Both the position numbers and the translations under genes were made by a program. The notes under the pieces were generated by a model that did not search any database, had not been told where the DNA came from, and worked only from the letters and a program-made list of their open reading frames with translations. From contig CAKMRJ010005634.1 in assembly GCA_928212115.1 (NCBI GenBank), positions 176,283,086-176,347,085 on the forward strand: 64,000 nucleotides of DNA, written 5' to 3'. Below are positions 1 to 11,037 of the stretch, one piece after another (position 1 is the stretch's first letter; each line of letters starts with the position of its first letter). The stretch comes from Lactuca virosa (taxonomy: Eukaryota; Streptophyta; Magnoliopsida; Asterales; Asteraceae).

Positions 1-538
1 TCGCCCGTCGTGTAATAAGGGTCCAGAATCGTGCACATGAAATTTCAGAATGCCTCGTGGACGTGTTGAGGCTTTGAACCACTTGAGACCAGATAATACT
101 ACCCCGTAATCAAGATTGAGACCATTGTAAAGACCGTAGAGAAGGGTTAGAAACCCTTGCTGGTGCCATCAGATCCAGCACTTCGCTCTGCCAAACTCTT
201 GATAAGAAGAGTAAGCATTCCATTCCATGGAGACGGTAGGCACGACTTCTTAACCTTTGCTATCGTGGTAAGCACGTCGGTGTAACCCATCTCATATAGC
301 ATTGAGAAAAGTTGATTTGTGGTGATGAAGTCAGGGGAAATTACAGATGAATCCACAGCCAGTGCAAAAGGGAACAAAATCTCCCTTTTGACATAGAAGC
401 TTTATGAGAGTGGATTTGAAAGTACATGCGTTCCTTGTTCTTGTCATAAGAAGCAGTAGAGTAAACCTGCGATAAAAGGGACATCGGAACAGCTTCCACC
501 TGGGTTAGGGCTATAACCAATGGTGAATATTCAAACAT
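1..538 (-). pseudogene. env-position ORF of Copia H, partial, frameshifted
   Basis: Two overlapping minus-strand reading frames (538-341 and 377-147) join into one protein-like sequence after a frameshift near 341-377. After a stop near 147 the same sequence type runs on to the left edge. The start at 538 (MFEYSPLVIALTQ) is chosen because no plausible coding sequence lies upstream. The product has a charged, non-membrane composition; I see no signal peptide or transmembrane segment, so an envelope function is not supported. Phrases such as FSMLYEMGYTDVLTTIAKVK and LYGLYNGLNLDYG recall an uncharacterised ORF I remember downstream of pol in Asteraceae SIRE-type Copia elements. That recollection needs a database search. 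Function unknown. Confidence 0.55.
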
Positions 539-1984
539 TCAACCACGTGTAGCATATAAGCGCGTATAGAAACGGATTGAGTTCAATAATCAAGTTCTGA
601 TTAGGCTTGATCGAAAGCAATGTAGACGAAGCAGTCTGATCGTGAATTGATGAAGAAGTCGCCATTGTTGATCTAGGAAGAAGATGACAGTTTGAACTTC
701 CTTTGTAAGTGAGAGAATTTGGTGCTGGTAAAAGACAAACAAACGTAGAAACCCTTTATATACCGTTGCCAGGAGAGAGAAAAATCATCATGATAATGAC
801 GCGGTCACTAAAACGTCGCCTGAAAAAGCGCGATGTGACAGGTTGGTTACTCCCAGGTATACGTCAGCACGCGTGGGTAGCTCGACCGTTCAAATTGACG
901 CGCCCAAATCCTTATCCTCAATCGTCGTTTGAAATTCAGTTTCGCTCCAAGATGTAGAATTGCCCCTGTTTCGCCAAAAAAAATAAACACAATCGAACCA
1001 ACAGCAACCAGAATGTTGGAAAATTAAAATTTTCGTGCAATAGAGTGACAAAAGATAAAGAAATAAAGCAATGTGTATTGGATGTGAGTGATGTCTATTA
1101 AAAGACATAAAGCAGGGGATTCCGGGCAAGAATCGCTTCCTTCAAAGTCAAGAGAGACTTGAAGTGCTTGTGTAGGTTCCCGTGAAATAACGATCAAATG
1201 TTTGTAGAGAAACATTGAAAGGTTTTTTTTAAGTCATAGGCTTAAGGTGGCTTATCTTCAACCGAACGTCGACTCTTAACATAAGACCGAACATTGGAAG
1301 AAGTACTTGTGAGACCGATGTGGTCTGTTGAACAAGTAGGTAGGATATATTTTATAGTGACTAAAGAAGATATAGAAATCTCAAAAACAAAAAGAAACTG
1401 GATCTTTATGGGAAGAAAAGCCTTGGTGTTAGACAAATTCATAAAAGATCACTCAAAAATAAAAATGAGATTTCATTAGGTAACCAGTAAGATCTTGAAT
1501 ATTAAATTCACCGTCAATTCGTTGTTGGTGTTGGATTGTGGGTTTCACTCAGTACGTGGTATTCGTATCTAAGATCATAACACAGATTTTGTGCAACCAT
1601 AAACCTCAGTGGTAAAGACTGAGAGTCTCAAGGGTTACAGTTGGTGAACCGAAAGTAGATGGAGAATATAAGGAGGGTGGTTAAGAACCGAAAGTACCTT
1701 CTGCTATATAGACGTGACAAAGCAGAAAAACTCTTAACTCATATGAGAAGAGTAAGGTAGCTCTAGACTGAGTTGATTTTAAGAGCCTGATTGGGAAGAA
1801 ACGATAGGTAGAGATCGAATCATTAAGGCCTGCTTGAAGTCGTAGAGGCATTGGTCAACATGCAGCAGCATGCTTCTAGGGACCCTTAACTAGTTCTTAT
1901 TTAAATGATTATACCTTCCTTAGCTCCAAACTTGTTATACTGGTATACTTGGGACCTATGTAAAAGAACAAGCAAACAAACACA
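539..1984. other. non-coding stretch between ORF3 and repeat arrays of Copia H
   Basis: I see no credible coding sequence; short ORFs here are chance. The stretch contains scattered GAACCGAAAG words (about 1649 and 1687) of the kind also found in H's gag-extension and its 50-bp array, so I treat it as part of H's long region between pol and the 3' LTR. No LTR matching 9458-9766 is present. Confidence 0.5.
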
Positions 1985-2190
1985 CCACAAAAACCAAAAC
2001 AAACAAACAAAAACAAGAAAAAAATTTTTAAGGATTGAGTTTTTTCTGAAAAAAATAATAAAAACAGAAAAAGAAAATATTTTTGGATTTTTGAAGTTTT
2101 CTGAAAATAATAAAAACAGAAAAAGAAAATATTTTTGGATTTTTGAAGTTTTCTGAAAATAATAAAAACAGAAAAAGAAAATAAAGATAC
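1985..2190. repeat. A-rich tandem repeat, ~52-bp unit, about 3 copies
   Basis: Units built on CTGAAAATAATAAAAACAG followed by AAAGAAAATATTTTTGG recur about every 52 bp from about 2040; 1985-2040 is a less regular A-rich lead-in. Purine-rich on the plus strand, so pyrimidine-rich in the sense of H. Copia F has comparable A-rich blocks near 53270-53360 and 54430-54500. Confidence 0.75.
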
Positions 2191-2244
2191 ATAAAACACA
2201 CTTTGAAGAAAATTTACAACCGAAACCTTATCTTAAAGGAATGA

Positions 2245-2440
2245 AGCGAAATAGACCGAGCGGTCGGTTCATTTCGGTTCTCGAAAATTATGAAGCCGAA
2301 ATAGACCGAGCGGTCGGTTCATTTCGGTTCCTCAAAATTCCAGAGCCGAAATAGACCGAGCGGTCGGTTCATTTCGGTTCCCGAAAATTATGGAGCCGAA
2401 ATAGACCGAGCGTTCGCTCCATTTCGCTTGTCTATTTTTA
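2245..2440. repeat. 50-bp tandem array of nested dyads (4 copies)
   Basis: Four copies start at about 2245, 2295, 2345 and 2395. Each contains GACCGAGCGGTC (GACCG/CGGTC arms) inside CGAAAT...ATTTCG arms, so every unit can fold as a hairpin on either strand. The last copy is degenerate. The array lies just beyond the pol stop (2450) and before ORF3, the place where a signal for expressing ORF3 would be expected; that role is inference. Confidence 0.85.
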
Positions 2441-2449
2441 GGTGTTGAA

Positions 2450-2950
2450 TTAAGGATTTGGTACCGACTCTGCTTCCATCATTCCCAAGCCTTGCAGAAT
2501 TTTATTGAAACTCGCTTCAGGTAAGGCTTTAGTGAATATGTCGGCCAATTGATCAGAGGATCGAACAAATGCACTTCCACGTTCCCATCTTCTACGTGAT
2601 CCTTGATGAAATGATATCTAAGTGCAATGTGCTTAGTTTTGAGTGTTGTACTGGATTGTGACATATCCTTATTGCACTTTCTGAGTCACAATAGAGAGGA
2701 ATCTTCTTCATACTTAGCCCGTAATCTCTTAGTTGACTTTGAATCCAAATGACTTGAGAAGTACAAGATGCTGCAGCAATATACTCAGCTTCGGCTGTTG
2801 AAAGTGACACGCAGGTTTGCTTCTTGGACTGCCAGCTAACCAGTTTCCCGTCAAGAAATTGGCATCCACCTGTAGTGCTCTTTCGGTCCAGACCACATCC
2901 TCCAAGATCAGCATCAGAAAAGGCTTGAATGAAGAAACCAGATCTAGCAG
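2450..2950 (-). pseudogene. Copia H RNase H domain and pol stop
   Basis: C-terminal part of Copia pol. Readable landmarks are the block with SLSTAEAEYIAAASCTSQ, the segment CDSESAIRICHNPVQHSK, and the closing DQLADIFTKALPEASF, which is typical of Copia RNase H C-termini, then a TAA at 2450-2452. The pieces sit in different frames: there is a frameshift near 2810-2910, another near 2640 and one near 2560. Its job was to degrade the RNA strand of the cDNA hybrid. Continuous with the RT segment to the right. Confidence 0.85.
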
Positions 2951-3000
2951 GATACCAGAGACCGAGAGATGAGGTTCGCTTCAGGTAACGAAAATATTTT

Positions 3001-4412
3001 TCACCGCCACCATGTGAGGTTCTCTTGGATTAGCTTGAAACCTAGCACAATACAAACAGAAAACATAATGTCCGGTCTACTAGCTGTTAGATACATAAGG
3101 GACCCTATCATTTGTCGATATAGTGTTATATCAACAACAGGTTTTTCCAGAGAAGGTGTTAACTTGGTGCCAAATGCCATAGGAACCTTCACTTTCGAGT
3201 CTCCTGTCATGCCAAATTTTGTTAGCAGGGTCTTTGTATACGCCTCCTGGTTGATAAAGATACCTTCTGGTCCCTGTCTAATATTCAAACCAAGGAAAAA
3301 ATTAATCGGACCCATTGCGCTCATTTCAAATTTAGTCTCCATCAACTTCCTGAATTCAGCTGTTAAGCTAGGATTCGTGGAGCCGAAGATGATGTCATCG
3401 ACATAAATTTGAACTATCATTAGATGTTCGCCTTCTTTCTTTCGGAAGAAGGTTGGGTCGACCGAACCTTGCTTAAATTTCGACATTTTCAGAAAGCGAG
3501 TTAAAGTTTCATACCAGGCTCTCGGTGCTTGCTTCAAACCATATACCGCTTTATCCAGCACATAGCAATGATCAGGGAATTTCTCATTCACAAACCCGGG
3601 AGGTTGCTCAACATACACTGTTTCTTCTAGTTCCCCATTCAAGAAAGCGCATTTGACATCCATTTGGAAAACTTCGAAGTTTTTATGAGCAACATATGCC
3701 AGGAAGATTCTCACTGATTCCAACCTAGCTACTGGAGCGAAGGTTTCCTCATAATCTATCCCTTCCTCTTGGCAATAACCTTTCACCACCAACCGAGCCT
3801 TGTTGCGAATGACATTCCCTTCTTTATCTAATTTATTTCTGAAGACCCATTTTAAGCCCACCACTGAAGCATCCTTTGGGTAGGAATCAGCCTCCAAACA
3901 CGGTTGCGTTCAAACTCATGGAGCTCATCTTGCATTGCTTGAACCCAGTCAGAATGATCAAGTGCAGCATTAACTGTTTTCGGTTCGACCTTGGATATGA
4001 ATGAATTAAACATACAGAATTCAACTTTAGAGAATAATGCAGTTTGTTTCGCTTTCAACTGTGAGCGAGTGAGTACTTTTTCAGATGATTCTCCAATAAT
4101 TTGAGCTTTGGGATGGTCCTTGGTCCATTTGACTAACGGAGGATAATTTGGGTCATATGCTGGATCCAATTCAGCATTCACTTCCTCTTCAAGTTCTGAT
4201 TGATCACCCTCGCCTTCGTCAGTTGCATTCTCTTTCTCCCCCTCGACTGGCGAAGTGTAACCTGTGGCATCATCAGAATTTACATCCTCTGTGGGAGTAG
4301 GATTCTCCCCCTTGATTGGACAACTATGGAGTGGGTTTTGAGCAATATGTTCACCCTCTCTTGGACCTTTAGGAGTTGGGGATAGAATAGGACTCTCCCC
4401 CTCGAAAGACAT
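3001..4412 (-). pseudogene. Copia H reverse transcriptase and IN-RT linker
   Basis: The frame 3897-3001 is a Copia RT (RVT_2 type). It has KARLVVKGYCQEEGIDYEET, the FAPVAR box, DVKCAFLNGELEE, the QPPGF and YGLKQAPRAW boxes and the catalytic IYVDDIIFGS, so the active-site aspartates are intact. The frame 4412-3852 holds the acidic linker between integrase and RT and enters RT through HSDWVQAMQDELHEFERN. The two frames overlap out of register near 3852-3897, indicating a frameshift. A further break lies beyond 3001, where RT joins RNase H. Confidence 0.9.
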
Positions 4413-5606
4413 TTCGGTTGTCTTTGGTACTGAAGAACTCTCCCCTTGAATATTGAGCCGTTGATGGGAGAGTCAGTTGAGGATTGAACACCTATAGTTT
4501 TAGGAGGTTCACTTTCCATTTCTTTGGCAGCTTCATCTATGATCTTCTTGAGATTATCAATTTTGTTATCTGCTGCTTTTGCCTCTGAGTGTGCCGCTTT
4601 CTCTGGTTCATCAAATAACCGAATGTATTCTTCAAACAGGTTGGATATTGGAACCGAGACCTGTCCAGATTCAGGAAATATTTCACTTAAGTCATTTGCA
4701 CTCCTTTGCACTTTCTTCATATAATTATCGTCAAAGGTGACGTAATATGTTTCTTCAATTCGTTTGGAGCGTTTGTTCAACACTCTGTAAGCTTTAGAAG
4801 AGAGTGAATATCCTAGAAAAATTCCTTCATCTGCTTTGACGTCAAACTTGTTTTGGTTCTCCTTTGAATTAAAGATGAAGCACCTTGAACCGAACACATG
4901 GAAAAATTTGACGTTCGGCTTTCGATTGTTTATTATCTCGTATGGAGTGATCGAGAATCTCTTGTTGAGCAAAGATCGGTTCTGAGTGTAGCACGCGGCT
5001 GCAACTGCATCAGCCCAGAAGTATAACGGAAGAGAAGCGAAACTGAGCATGGTTCTGGCTGCTTCACACAAAGAACGGTTTCGTCTTTCAACAATCCCAT
5101 TCTGTTGTGGTGTATAAGGAGCTGAAAAATTGTGAGTTATGAAAGTCCTCAAAATTGTTATTCTTGAATTCCAGACCGTTGTCACTTCTGATATTCCTCA
5201 CCGTCTTTCTCAGCTGCACTTCCACTTGTTTGATAAATGTCTTCAACTTGGGAGTTGCATATGAATTCTGTTTAAGAAAGAAAACCCAGGTGAAGCGTGA
5301 AAAATCATCTACAATCACAAGTATGTACTAACTACCACCGATGCTCTCGATAGCCGAAGGTCCACATAAGTCAATGTGCAATAGTTCAAGAGCTTCAACA
5401 ATCTTAGTATTAATTCGTGTAGGGTAGCTCTTTCTGCTTTGTTTGCCCATCTCACACGCTGCACACAGATGTTCCTTGTCAAACTTGAGAAGAGGGAGGC
5501 CTCGAACGTGATCACCAAGCACCAACTTATTAATTTCTTTGAAGTTCAGGTGCAATAGTCGTCGATGCCACAACCAACTTTCATCAGTGTTCGCCTTTGA
5601 CAGCAA
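4280..5606 (-). pseudogene. Copia H integrase with GAG-pre-integrase zinc motif
   Basis: Three overlapping frames. 5606-5328 carries the pre-integrase HHCC zinc region (WHRRLLHLNFKEINKL ... LCAACEMGKQSRKS). 5318-5088 begins the catalytic core (IVDDFSRFTWVFFLKQ, first Asp; RSDNGLEFKN, second Asp). 5185-4280 supplies the third acidic residue in PQQNGIVERRNRSLCEAART and the C-terminal part with FGSRCFIFNSKENQNKFD and DEGIFLGYS. The DDE residues are therefore present but split by frameshifts near 5320 and 5100-5185. Order before RT confirms Copia. Confidence 0.9.
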
Positions 5607-5624
5607 ACATATGGATGGTTTTCC

Positions 5625-6013
5625 TCATATTGGGTTGAGATTTAAAGGATACATTTCTCCTTTGCGTTCAGACTTGGGCAGAACCTTTTTCGTTTGCTTT
5701 TCTATTATCTCAGACCCCTCATCATCAAATGATACTTTCAAACCTGTTCCCACAACTAATTGTGACACGCTGATGAGGTTATGCTGCAATCCTTCCACAT
5801 ACGCCACTTTTCGAATCGAGAAATCTCCATTGGTAATCATACCATATCCCTTGATTGTTCCATAGAAGTTATTTCCATACTTTACACACCCACCATCTTT
5901 TAGGGACCGAAACTCCCTCAGCTCTTCCTTCCTCCCTCTCATGTGACGCGAGCAGCCACTGTCTATATACCATTGATCATCGAAATGCTCGTCACTGATT
6001 ACCTGCAAATTTA
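5625..6013 (-). pseudogene. Copia H aspartic protease
   Basis: The frame 6008-5625 has DDQWYIDSGCSRHMRG with the retropepsin D-S-G catalytic triad seen in Copia as DSGCSRH, followed by a usual-size protease region with GYGMITNGDFSIRKVAYVEG and HNLISVSQL. It joins the upstream gag-extension through a frameshift at about 6011-6020, where the upstream frame ends in TAA. It also meets the pre-integrase region across a short gap at 5606-5625. Confidence 0.88.
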
Positions 6014-7595
6014 AGCAGATTTAGGAACCCAAAGTTTCTTGGGTCCTGGTGAGTCTTTCACAGAAAAAGGAATTACAGTAGAAATATCAACCAAATATGT
6101 TCTTTTTACGAGAGTGGTTTGATCTTTTCTTTTAATGGTGTACACCTTGATTTTAGTTTTATCTTGTTTCGGTTTTGGTGTATAAGTTTGTGTGTTGTTA
6201 GATGGTTTAGGAATATTCCTTTTAATCCTAGGGTTAGCTGACTTTTTCTTATTATTGAACTCAGAATCAAGCTTTCCCTTGCCTTTGATATCCTTCATTG
6301 AAGTTAATTTTCTTTGGGAGTGAGAAGGACCGAAACTAGACTTAGGACCGAGACTCGACTTTCGGTTTTGAGTGTTGTTGCTGGGACCGAAAGTAGGCTT
6401 TTGGTTGTTAGCCTTGGCGGTTGGACCGAAACTTGTCTTTCGGTTCTATGAGTCCATGTGGGGACCGAAACTTGTCTTTCGGTTCGGTGCGCTAGTTTGG
6501 GAACCGAAAGTGGACTTTCGGTTCTGAGATTTGGAATAGTAGGAATTTGGGCTGAAGTTTTCTTTTCCTTTCAGTTTTTCCTTTCCTCTATCCGTTGATT
6601 CTTTCTCAGGAGGTACGTAGTTGGGATATTGGGATTCCCAGTGACGTTTTCGTTCATTCAGATTTTTTGTGTATCTCTGATTTCTTAAGCGTTTCTGTTC
6701 AGCTAACTCCTTCTGTGATTTGTGGATATTGAAACTGGCCTTTGGCTTCTCCTTTTGACTTTCGGTTGTATTTGCTGGAATAGTTGCTTCTGTCATCGGT
6801 TCTTCAGGGGTTTCTTTAGTTCCACTTGTGCTTGGTTTGTCAAAACTTGAGGGTTTGTTGATGGGTTCAGCAACATATCTTCCTTTAACCCTCCATGAAG
6901 TTTGCTCAGATAAGCCTACGGTTTCATCTGCGTTGTCGATAGGGGCAGACCAGAAGTAATCGTCGCATCCTTCAGCATTGTCTTTGTCGGCCAAGATCTT
7001 TAATTCTGCCGTTTGTTTAGCAGTGACCCCTGTAACTGCATATACCTGATTCGGCACAGTTTGAACGTTTTGATAGACCATAGCTTTTTCCTTGAGTTTC
7101 TGTGGCTTTTCATTCGACAAGCGAGCGAATTCAACCGAATTTTCAGAAATAAGGGGTTTCTCATTCTCAGTTTCACTCTTCATGAACTCAGAGCAATCAA
7201 CTTCGTCTTCGACTGAGATTTCGCTCATCTCACTTTCCTCATCAAATTCAGACGTATTTTCTAAGTTCATTTTATTTTCTGAAATCAATTTTGCGTTAGA
7301 CGAGTCAAATGATTTAATAGTTTCGGACTTTATTTTTAACCTATCATTTTCATCTAAAAGATCTTTGAGCATACATTTATGTTCCTTAGAGTCAATGAAG
7401 GTTTCTATTTTGTCCAGTCCGATTTTGTAATGAATTGACGTTTCTTCTGAGGACACTACTGATTCACATTCTGCTATGACCTCATCCTCCTTAAATTCAA
7501 GGAAGGGTAACATCATCTTATGAATCTTCTTTCCTATCTCACAACTTAAATGCAATTGAGCAATATTAAAGTATAAACGCTTAGCAATTAAACAA
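6014..7595 (-). pseudogene. gag C-terminal extension of Copia H
   Basis: This frame follows gag directly (frameshift at about 7595) and reads to 6446, where an in-frame TAG interrupts it. The same frame then continues to 6011. The protein is acidic and low-complexity, then lysine/arginine-rich with KRLRNQRYTKNLNERKRHWE, and ends in several copies of an NRK(S/T)(S/T)FGP peptide. No enzyme motif is visible. Extended, partly coiled-coil gag C-termini are usual in SIRE-type elements; the role is presumably structural in the particle. Copia F has a comparable extension. Confidence 0.7.
6320..6530. repeat. GGACCGAAA/TTTCGGTTC palindromic repeats inside Copia H coding region
   Basis: Six to seven repeats of a GGACCGAAA ... 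TTTCGGTTC unit encode the NRKTSFGP-like peptides on the minus strand. The clearest copy, 6501-6524, is a near-perfect palindrome with 11-bp arms GAACCGAAAGT/ACTTTCGGTTC around GG. DNA palindromy and peptide repetition coincide, so either level could be what is maintained. Confidence 0.8.
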
Positions 7596-9282
7596 AAACA
7601 TTCCTTTGTTTTAAAAACTTTAAATTGTCTCTTTGTAAATAAAGACTTTCATCCCTAGCCCTAATTAACTCCGCCTCCTTCAGCTCAATCCACATCCTTC
7701 TCTCCTCACTTTTTGAAGACACCCTGCTGAGTTGGTCAGTTAGGTTAGAATTCGCTAAGCGAGTTTGCATGAGACTACCACTTAAGTTAGAAAATTTAAA
7801 TTTTAATTCATTTAATTCTTCTTCGTAATATGTTATTGGAACTTTAAGTGATTCAAGGATGGATTGTACCTTTTTGATCAACCGATCGCAGTCGTTGATC
7901 TTCTCACTCACAGGCTTGGCCGCAAAACACTTGTTCTCAGTCAGGTTCGGTTCCTCATTTGCACTTTCGGTTGATGAACCAGCTGTGACAATTAAACACT
8001 TTCCAGCCGAACCTAATTCCTTTGCCACATAAGCCTTTCCATGAGTGGGCTTTCTCACCTCTTCATCTTCAGAATCGGTTGACCAAACTTCAACGCCACC
8101 GAACTCATCTTCACCTGCATTCTCCTGCACAATCAGGGCATTCATAGAGCTGTTAGTTGCCTTCTTTTTCTTGATCTCTTCCAACTTGCGCATGTAGTAC
8201 GTCTCATCATCTTCACCATCTCTTTTCTCAGCCATTTTCCTTAACATGCAGTCTTTGGCAAAGTGGTTCTTGTCGTGACAGTAGTTGCAGTCGAACCCAG
8301 AGTCTCCTGCAAGTTTGCTCTCCTTCTTGTCTTCATCCTTTTGAGAAGAGACTTTCGCTTCGTCCTTCACCTTCTCAGAACTGTAACTTCCCTGCCAGTT
8401 TCGGTTCTTGTTGACAGGAAATTTTCTTCTTGCAAACTTCTTTGGATTGGTGACCATCATAGCATACTCCTCGCTTGTAAGGTCACACTCAGACATATCA
8501 GACTCTTCTTCTTCTTCTGCAATGCTTTTTGCTTTTGAGACAAGGGCCAGCGATCCCACACCCGAAACTACTTTTGCTTCTTTGGTTACTACACTTTCAT
8601 GGGACTTAAGTATTCCCACAAGTTTCGCCAGTGAGTAAGATTTAAACTGTTCATGCGCTTTCACGGTTGAAACCACAGCCATCCATTCTGGTCTCAGACC
8701 GTTCATGAAGGTCACCTTCTGCTCGATCAACTTTCTTTCTATTCCATGCTTGATCATCTTACTTAGGAGATGATTGAACCGATCGAAGGTTTGTATGAGT
8801 TTTTCTTCTGGTTTCTGTTCGAAAACTCCAAATTCTGACAGCAGCAAGGTTTGAATGGAGTGTTCCAGATCTTCATCAGTTGAATAAAGTTCTTTCAACC
8901 TATCCCAGATTTCTTTGGCCGTCGTGCATGATCCAACCAATCGAAAAGTGTCAGATTGCAAGGCGAATCTGATCATTCTCATGGCCTTCACGTTACACAG
9001 CAACTTGTCTTTCTCATCCTGTGGCATCTTCTCTACATCCGCCACCAGCTTGTTATATTCCTTTTGGGACTTAACTGTCGTGTTCATTCCTGAATGAACA
9101 AACGGCCCAAGTGTGATAGCTTCCCAGATGAGATAGCCATTATCTTCAGATCCAACCACGTAGTCTTCAAAGTGATGCGCCCATACTTCATAGTCTTGAG
9201 TGTAGAGAATGGGTATCCTGGTTGTTGATCCAATGCTGTTTGAGATATTGATGGGATTTGTTTGCGAATCTTCGTGAGACAT
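7588..9282 (-). pseudogene. Copia H gag (capsid and zinc knuckle)
   Basis: A 564-codon open frame starts at the ATG at 9282, 161 bp after the primer site. The N-terminal half shows the Copia gag pattern (LIWEAITLGPF, LFSTDEDLEHS-like spacing, VTFMNGLRPEWMAVVSTVKA). A single CCHC knuckle CNYCHDKNHFAKDC lies at about residue 330. The C-terminus is rich in charged residues and predicted to be partly coiled-coil. The frame ends at 7588, but the same kind of sequence carries on in another frame at once, so gag was longer. Capsid formation and RNA binding are family roles. Confidence 0.88.
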
Positions 9283-9443
9283 GGTGAGCTGCTAGAATCA
9301 AACCTGTAAACTTGATATTAGGGTTTTATCTGAAACAGAGTTGTCGTCGATACGAAGAAGACGGCTTCTATTTATACGATAAAAGCGGAAACCCTAAAGA
9401 ATTATGAATACAGAAGGAATGTGTATTGATCACACAGTCTCCT

Positions 9444-9455
9444 GCTCTGATACCA
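9444..9455 (-). promoter_or_regulatory. primer-binding site of Copia H (tRNA-iMet)
   Basis: On the minus strand TGGTATCAGAGC lies 2 nt after the end of the LTR. This matches the 3' end of plant initiator tRNA-Met as used by most plant LTR retrotransposons. 9283-9443 is the untranslated leader. Confidence 0.92.
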
Positions 9456-9457
9456 AT

Positions 9458-9766
9458 TGTTAGAACAAAGTTCTATTAGGATCGTTAGATTCTATGCAAG
9501 CAAACAATTAAGAATGTAATCAAGAACACAAGAATGGCTTTGAATATGTCGTATGATTAATACTTCAACACCTCAGAAGAGCTCGATTAAGAACTTTAAC
9601 TGTAGAGGCGTTTAGGGTTACAAAACAATGAACGTAATAATCAACAACGTCTAATGCATACATGCATGCATATTTATAGTATAACCCTATCAGATAAACA
9701 CGGATGGACAGGCCCAATCCGGATATAAAACAAAAAGCCCAAGACGCAACACAATTAGACTCAACA
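9458..9766 (-). repeat. 5' LTR of Copia H (309 bp)
   Basis: Bounded by TGTTAG...CAACA, i.e. inverted termini TGTT/AACA. It is placed by the adjoining primer site at 9444-9455 and by the abrupt resumption of Gypsy integrase coding at 9767. Because the second LTR is absent, its length rests on these two borders. Confidence 0.85.
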
Positions 9767-10799
9767 TGGGTAATAGTTGATAGCTTGACAAAATCTGCCC
9801 ATTTCCTGCCAATAAAGGAGACATACAAGATGGAGCGACTGACAAGAATCTACATCAAGGAAATTGTGAGACTCCATGGAGTGCCAATATCTATCATCTC
9901 AGATCGGGATAGTAGGTTCACTTCACGCTTTTGGCAAACACTTCAAAAGGCTATGGGAACATAACTTGACATGAAACACTGCTTACCACCCACAAATGGA
10001 TGGTCAAAGTGAGCGAACCATTCAAACGCTTGAGGATATGCTTCGAGCATGTGTGATAGACTTCGGAAGGTCGTGGGATACCCACTTACCTTTAATTGAG
10101 TTTTCATACAACAACAGTTATCACACAAGCATCAAAGTTGCTTCTTTCGAAGCATTATATGGTTGTAAATGTAGATCACCGTTGTGTTGGGCTGAGGTAG
10201 GCGACACTCAGCTAGCAAGAGGACAGACACCAAACAATGCATTAACAGGACTGGAAATCATACGTGAGATGACAGAGAAGGTAGTTCAAATCAGAGCTCG
10301 ACTTCAAGCATCACGAGACCGACATAAGAGCTATGTTGATAAACGGCGAAAGCCCTTGGAATTTCAAGTCGGGGATCGAGTGTTGCTAAAGATCTCTCCC
10401 TGGTAAAGGGTGATTCGTTTCGGGAAACAGGGAAAACTAAACCCACGGTATATTGGGCCATTCGAGATTCTTGCCCGAATCGGTCCAGTAGCCTATAGGC
10501 TGCAGCTACCTGGTGAGCTCAGCAGTGTACACCCCGTGTTCCATGTTTCCAATTTGAAGAATTGCTTATCCAACGAAACTCTTGTCATCCCATTGGAAGA
10601 AATCTAAATCAACGAGAATCTCCTGTTCATCGAGGAACCAGTTGAAATCATGGACAGGGAAGTGAAGCGTACTAAGCAAAGTCTCATTCCGATTGTGAAA
10701 GTTCGGTGGAACGCAAAGCGTGGACCAGAATTCACATGGGAACGCGAAGACCAGATGAAGCAAAAGTACCCTCACCTATTCTCGCATTCTCAAATCTAG
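9767..10799 (+). pseudogene. Gypsy G integrase C-terminus and chromodomain, broken
   Basis: Reads from WVIVDSLTKSAHFLPIKETY through the second catalytic Asp (ISDRDSRFTSRFW), past a TAA at 9962 and a frameshift near 9980. It then continues with DGQSERTIQTLEDMLRAC (third acidic residue). The GPY/F-type region KLNPRYIGPFEILARIG follows a TAA near 10404. A last TAA at about 10605 precedes a chromodomain-like tail (FIEEPVEIMDREVKR ... VRWNAKRGPEFTWERED) ending at TAG 10797. At least two of the three TAAs sit where relatives have CAA. Chromodomains target insertion to particular chromatin (family knowledge). Confidence 0.9.
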
Positions 10800-10831
10800 C
10801 TTCAAAAAGAATTTCGGGACGAAATTCCCTC

Positions 10832-10845
10832 TAACGGGGGGATGA
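10832..10845 (+). promoter_or_regulatory. polypurine tract of G
   Basis: The purine-rich run TAACGGGGGGATGA directly precedes the LTR start TGTCACA and would prime plus-strand DNA synthesis. Confidence 0.8.
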
Positions 10846-11037
10846 TGTCACAACTAGGAATTCTAATGCTTTTGTAAACATTAACAATGATAACATTTGT
10901 GACTAAAACTTGAAAGTATGCATGATGTTTATAACACCAAAGTTCCATCAATCACTCTATGCAAACACTTTAAATAGTCAACAAAAGATTGGAAACCCTA
11001 AAAATTCCGGTTTAAGTCCAATGTGGACTAGGCTTTT

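Larger units (their letters stand above)
1..9766 (-). mobile_element. Copia element H (SIRE-like), 3' end outside window
   Basis: A Ty1/Copia LTR retrotransposon reads right to left. In its own order it has a 5' LTR (9766-9458), a tRNA-iMet-type primer site (9455-9444), gag, a long gag extension, protease, integrase, RT, RNase H, then about 1.9 kb of repeat-rich non-coding sequence and a further ORF in the env position that crosses the left edge. Domain order PR-IN-RT-RH is Copia. The long gag and the extra 3' ORF fit the SIRE/Maximus lineage (family knowledge). Several frameshifts show it is decayed. It interrupts the integrase of Gypsy element G: G's coding sequence resumes at 9767. The second LTR and the other target-site copy (expected TGGGT) are not in the window. 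Confidence 0.9.
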
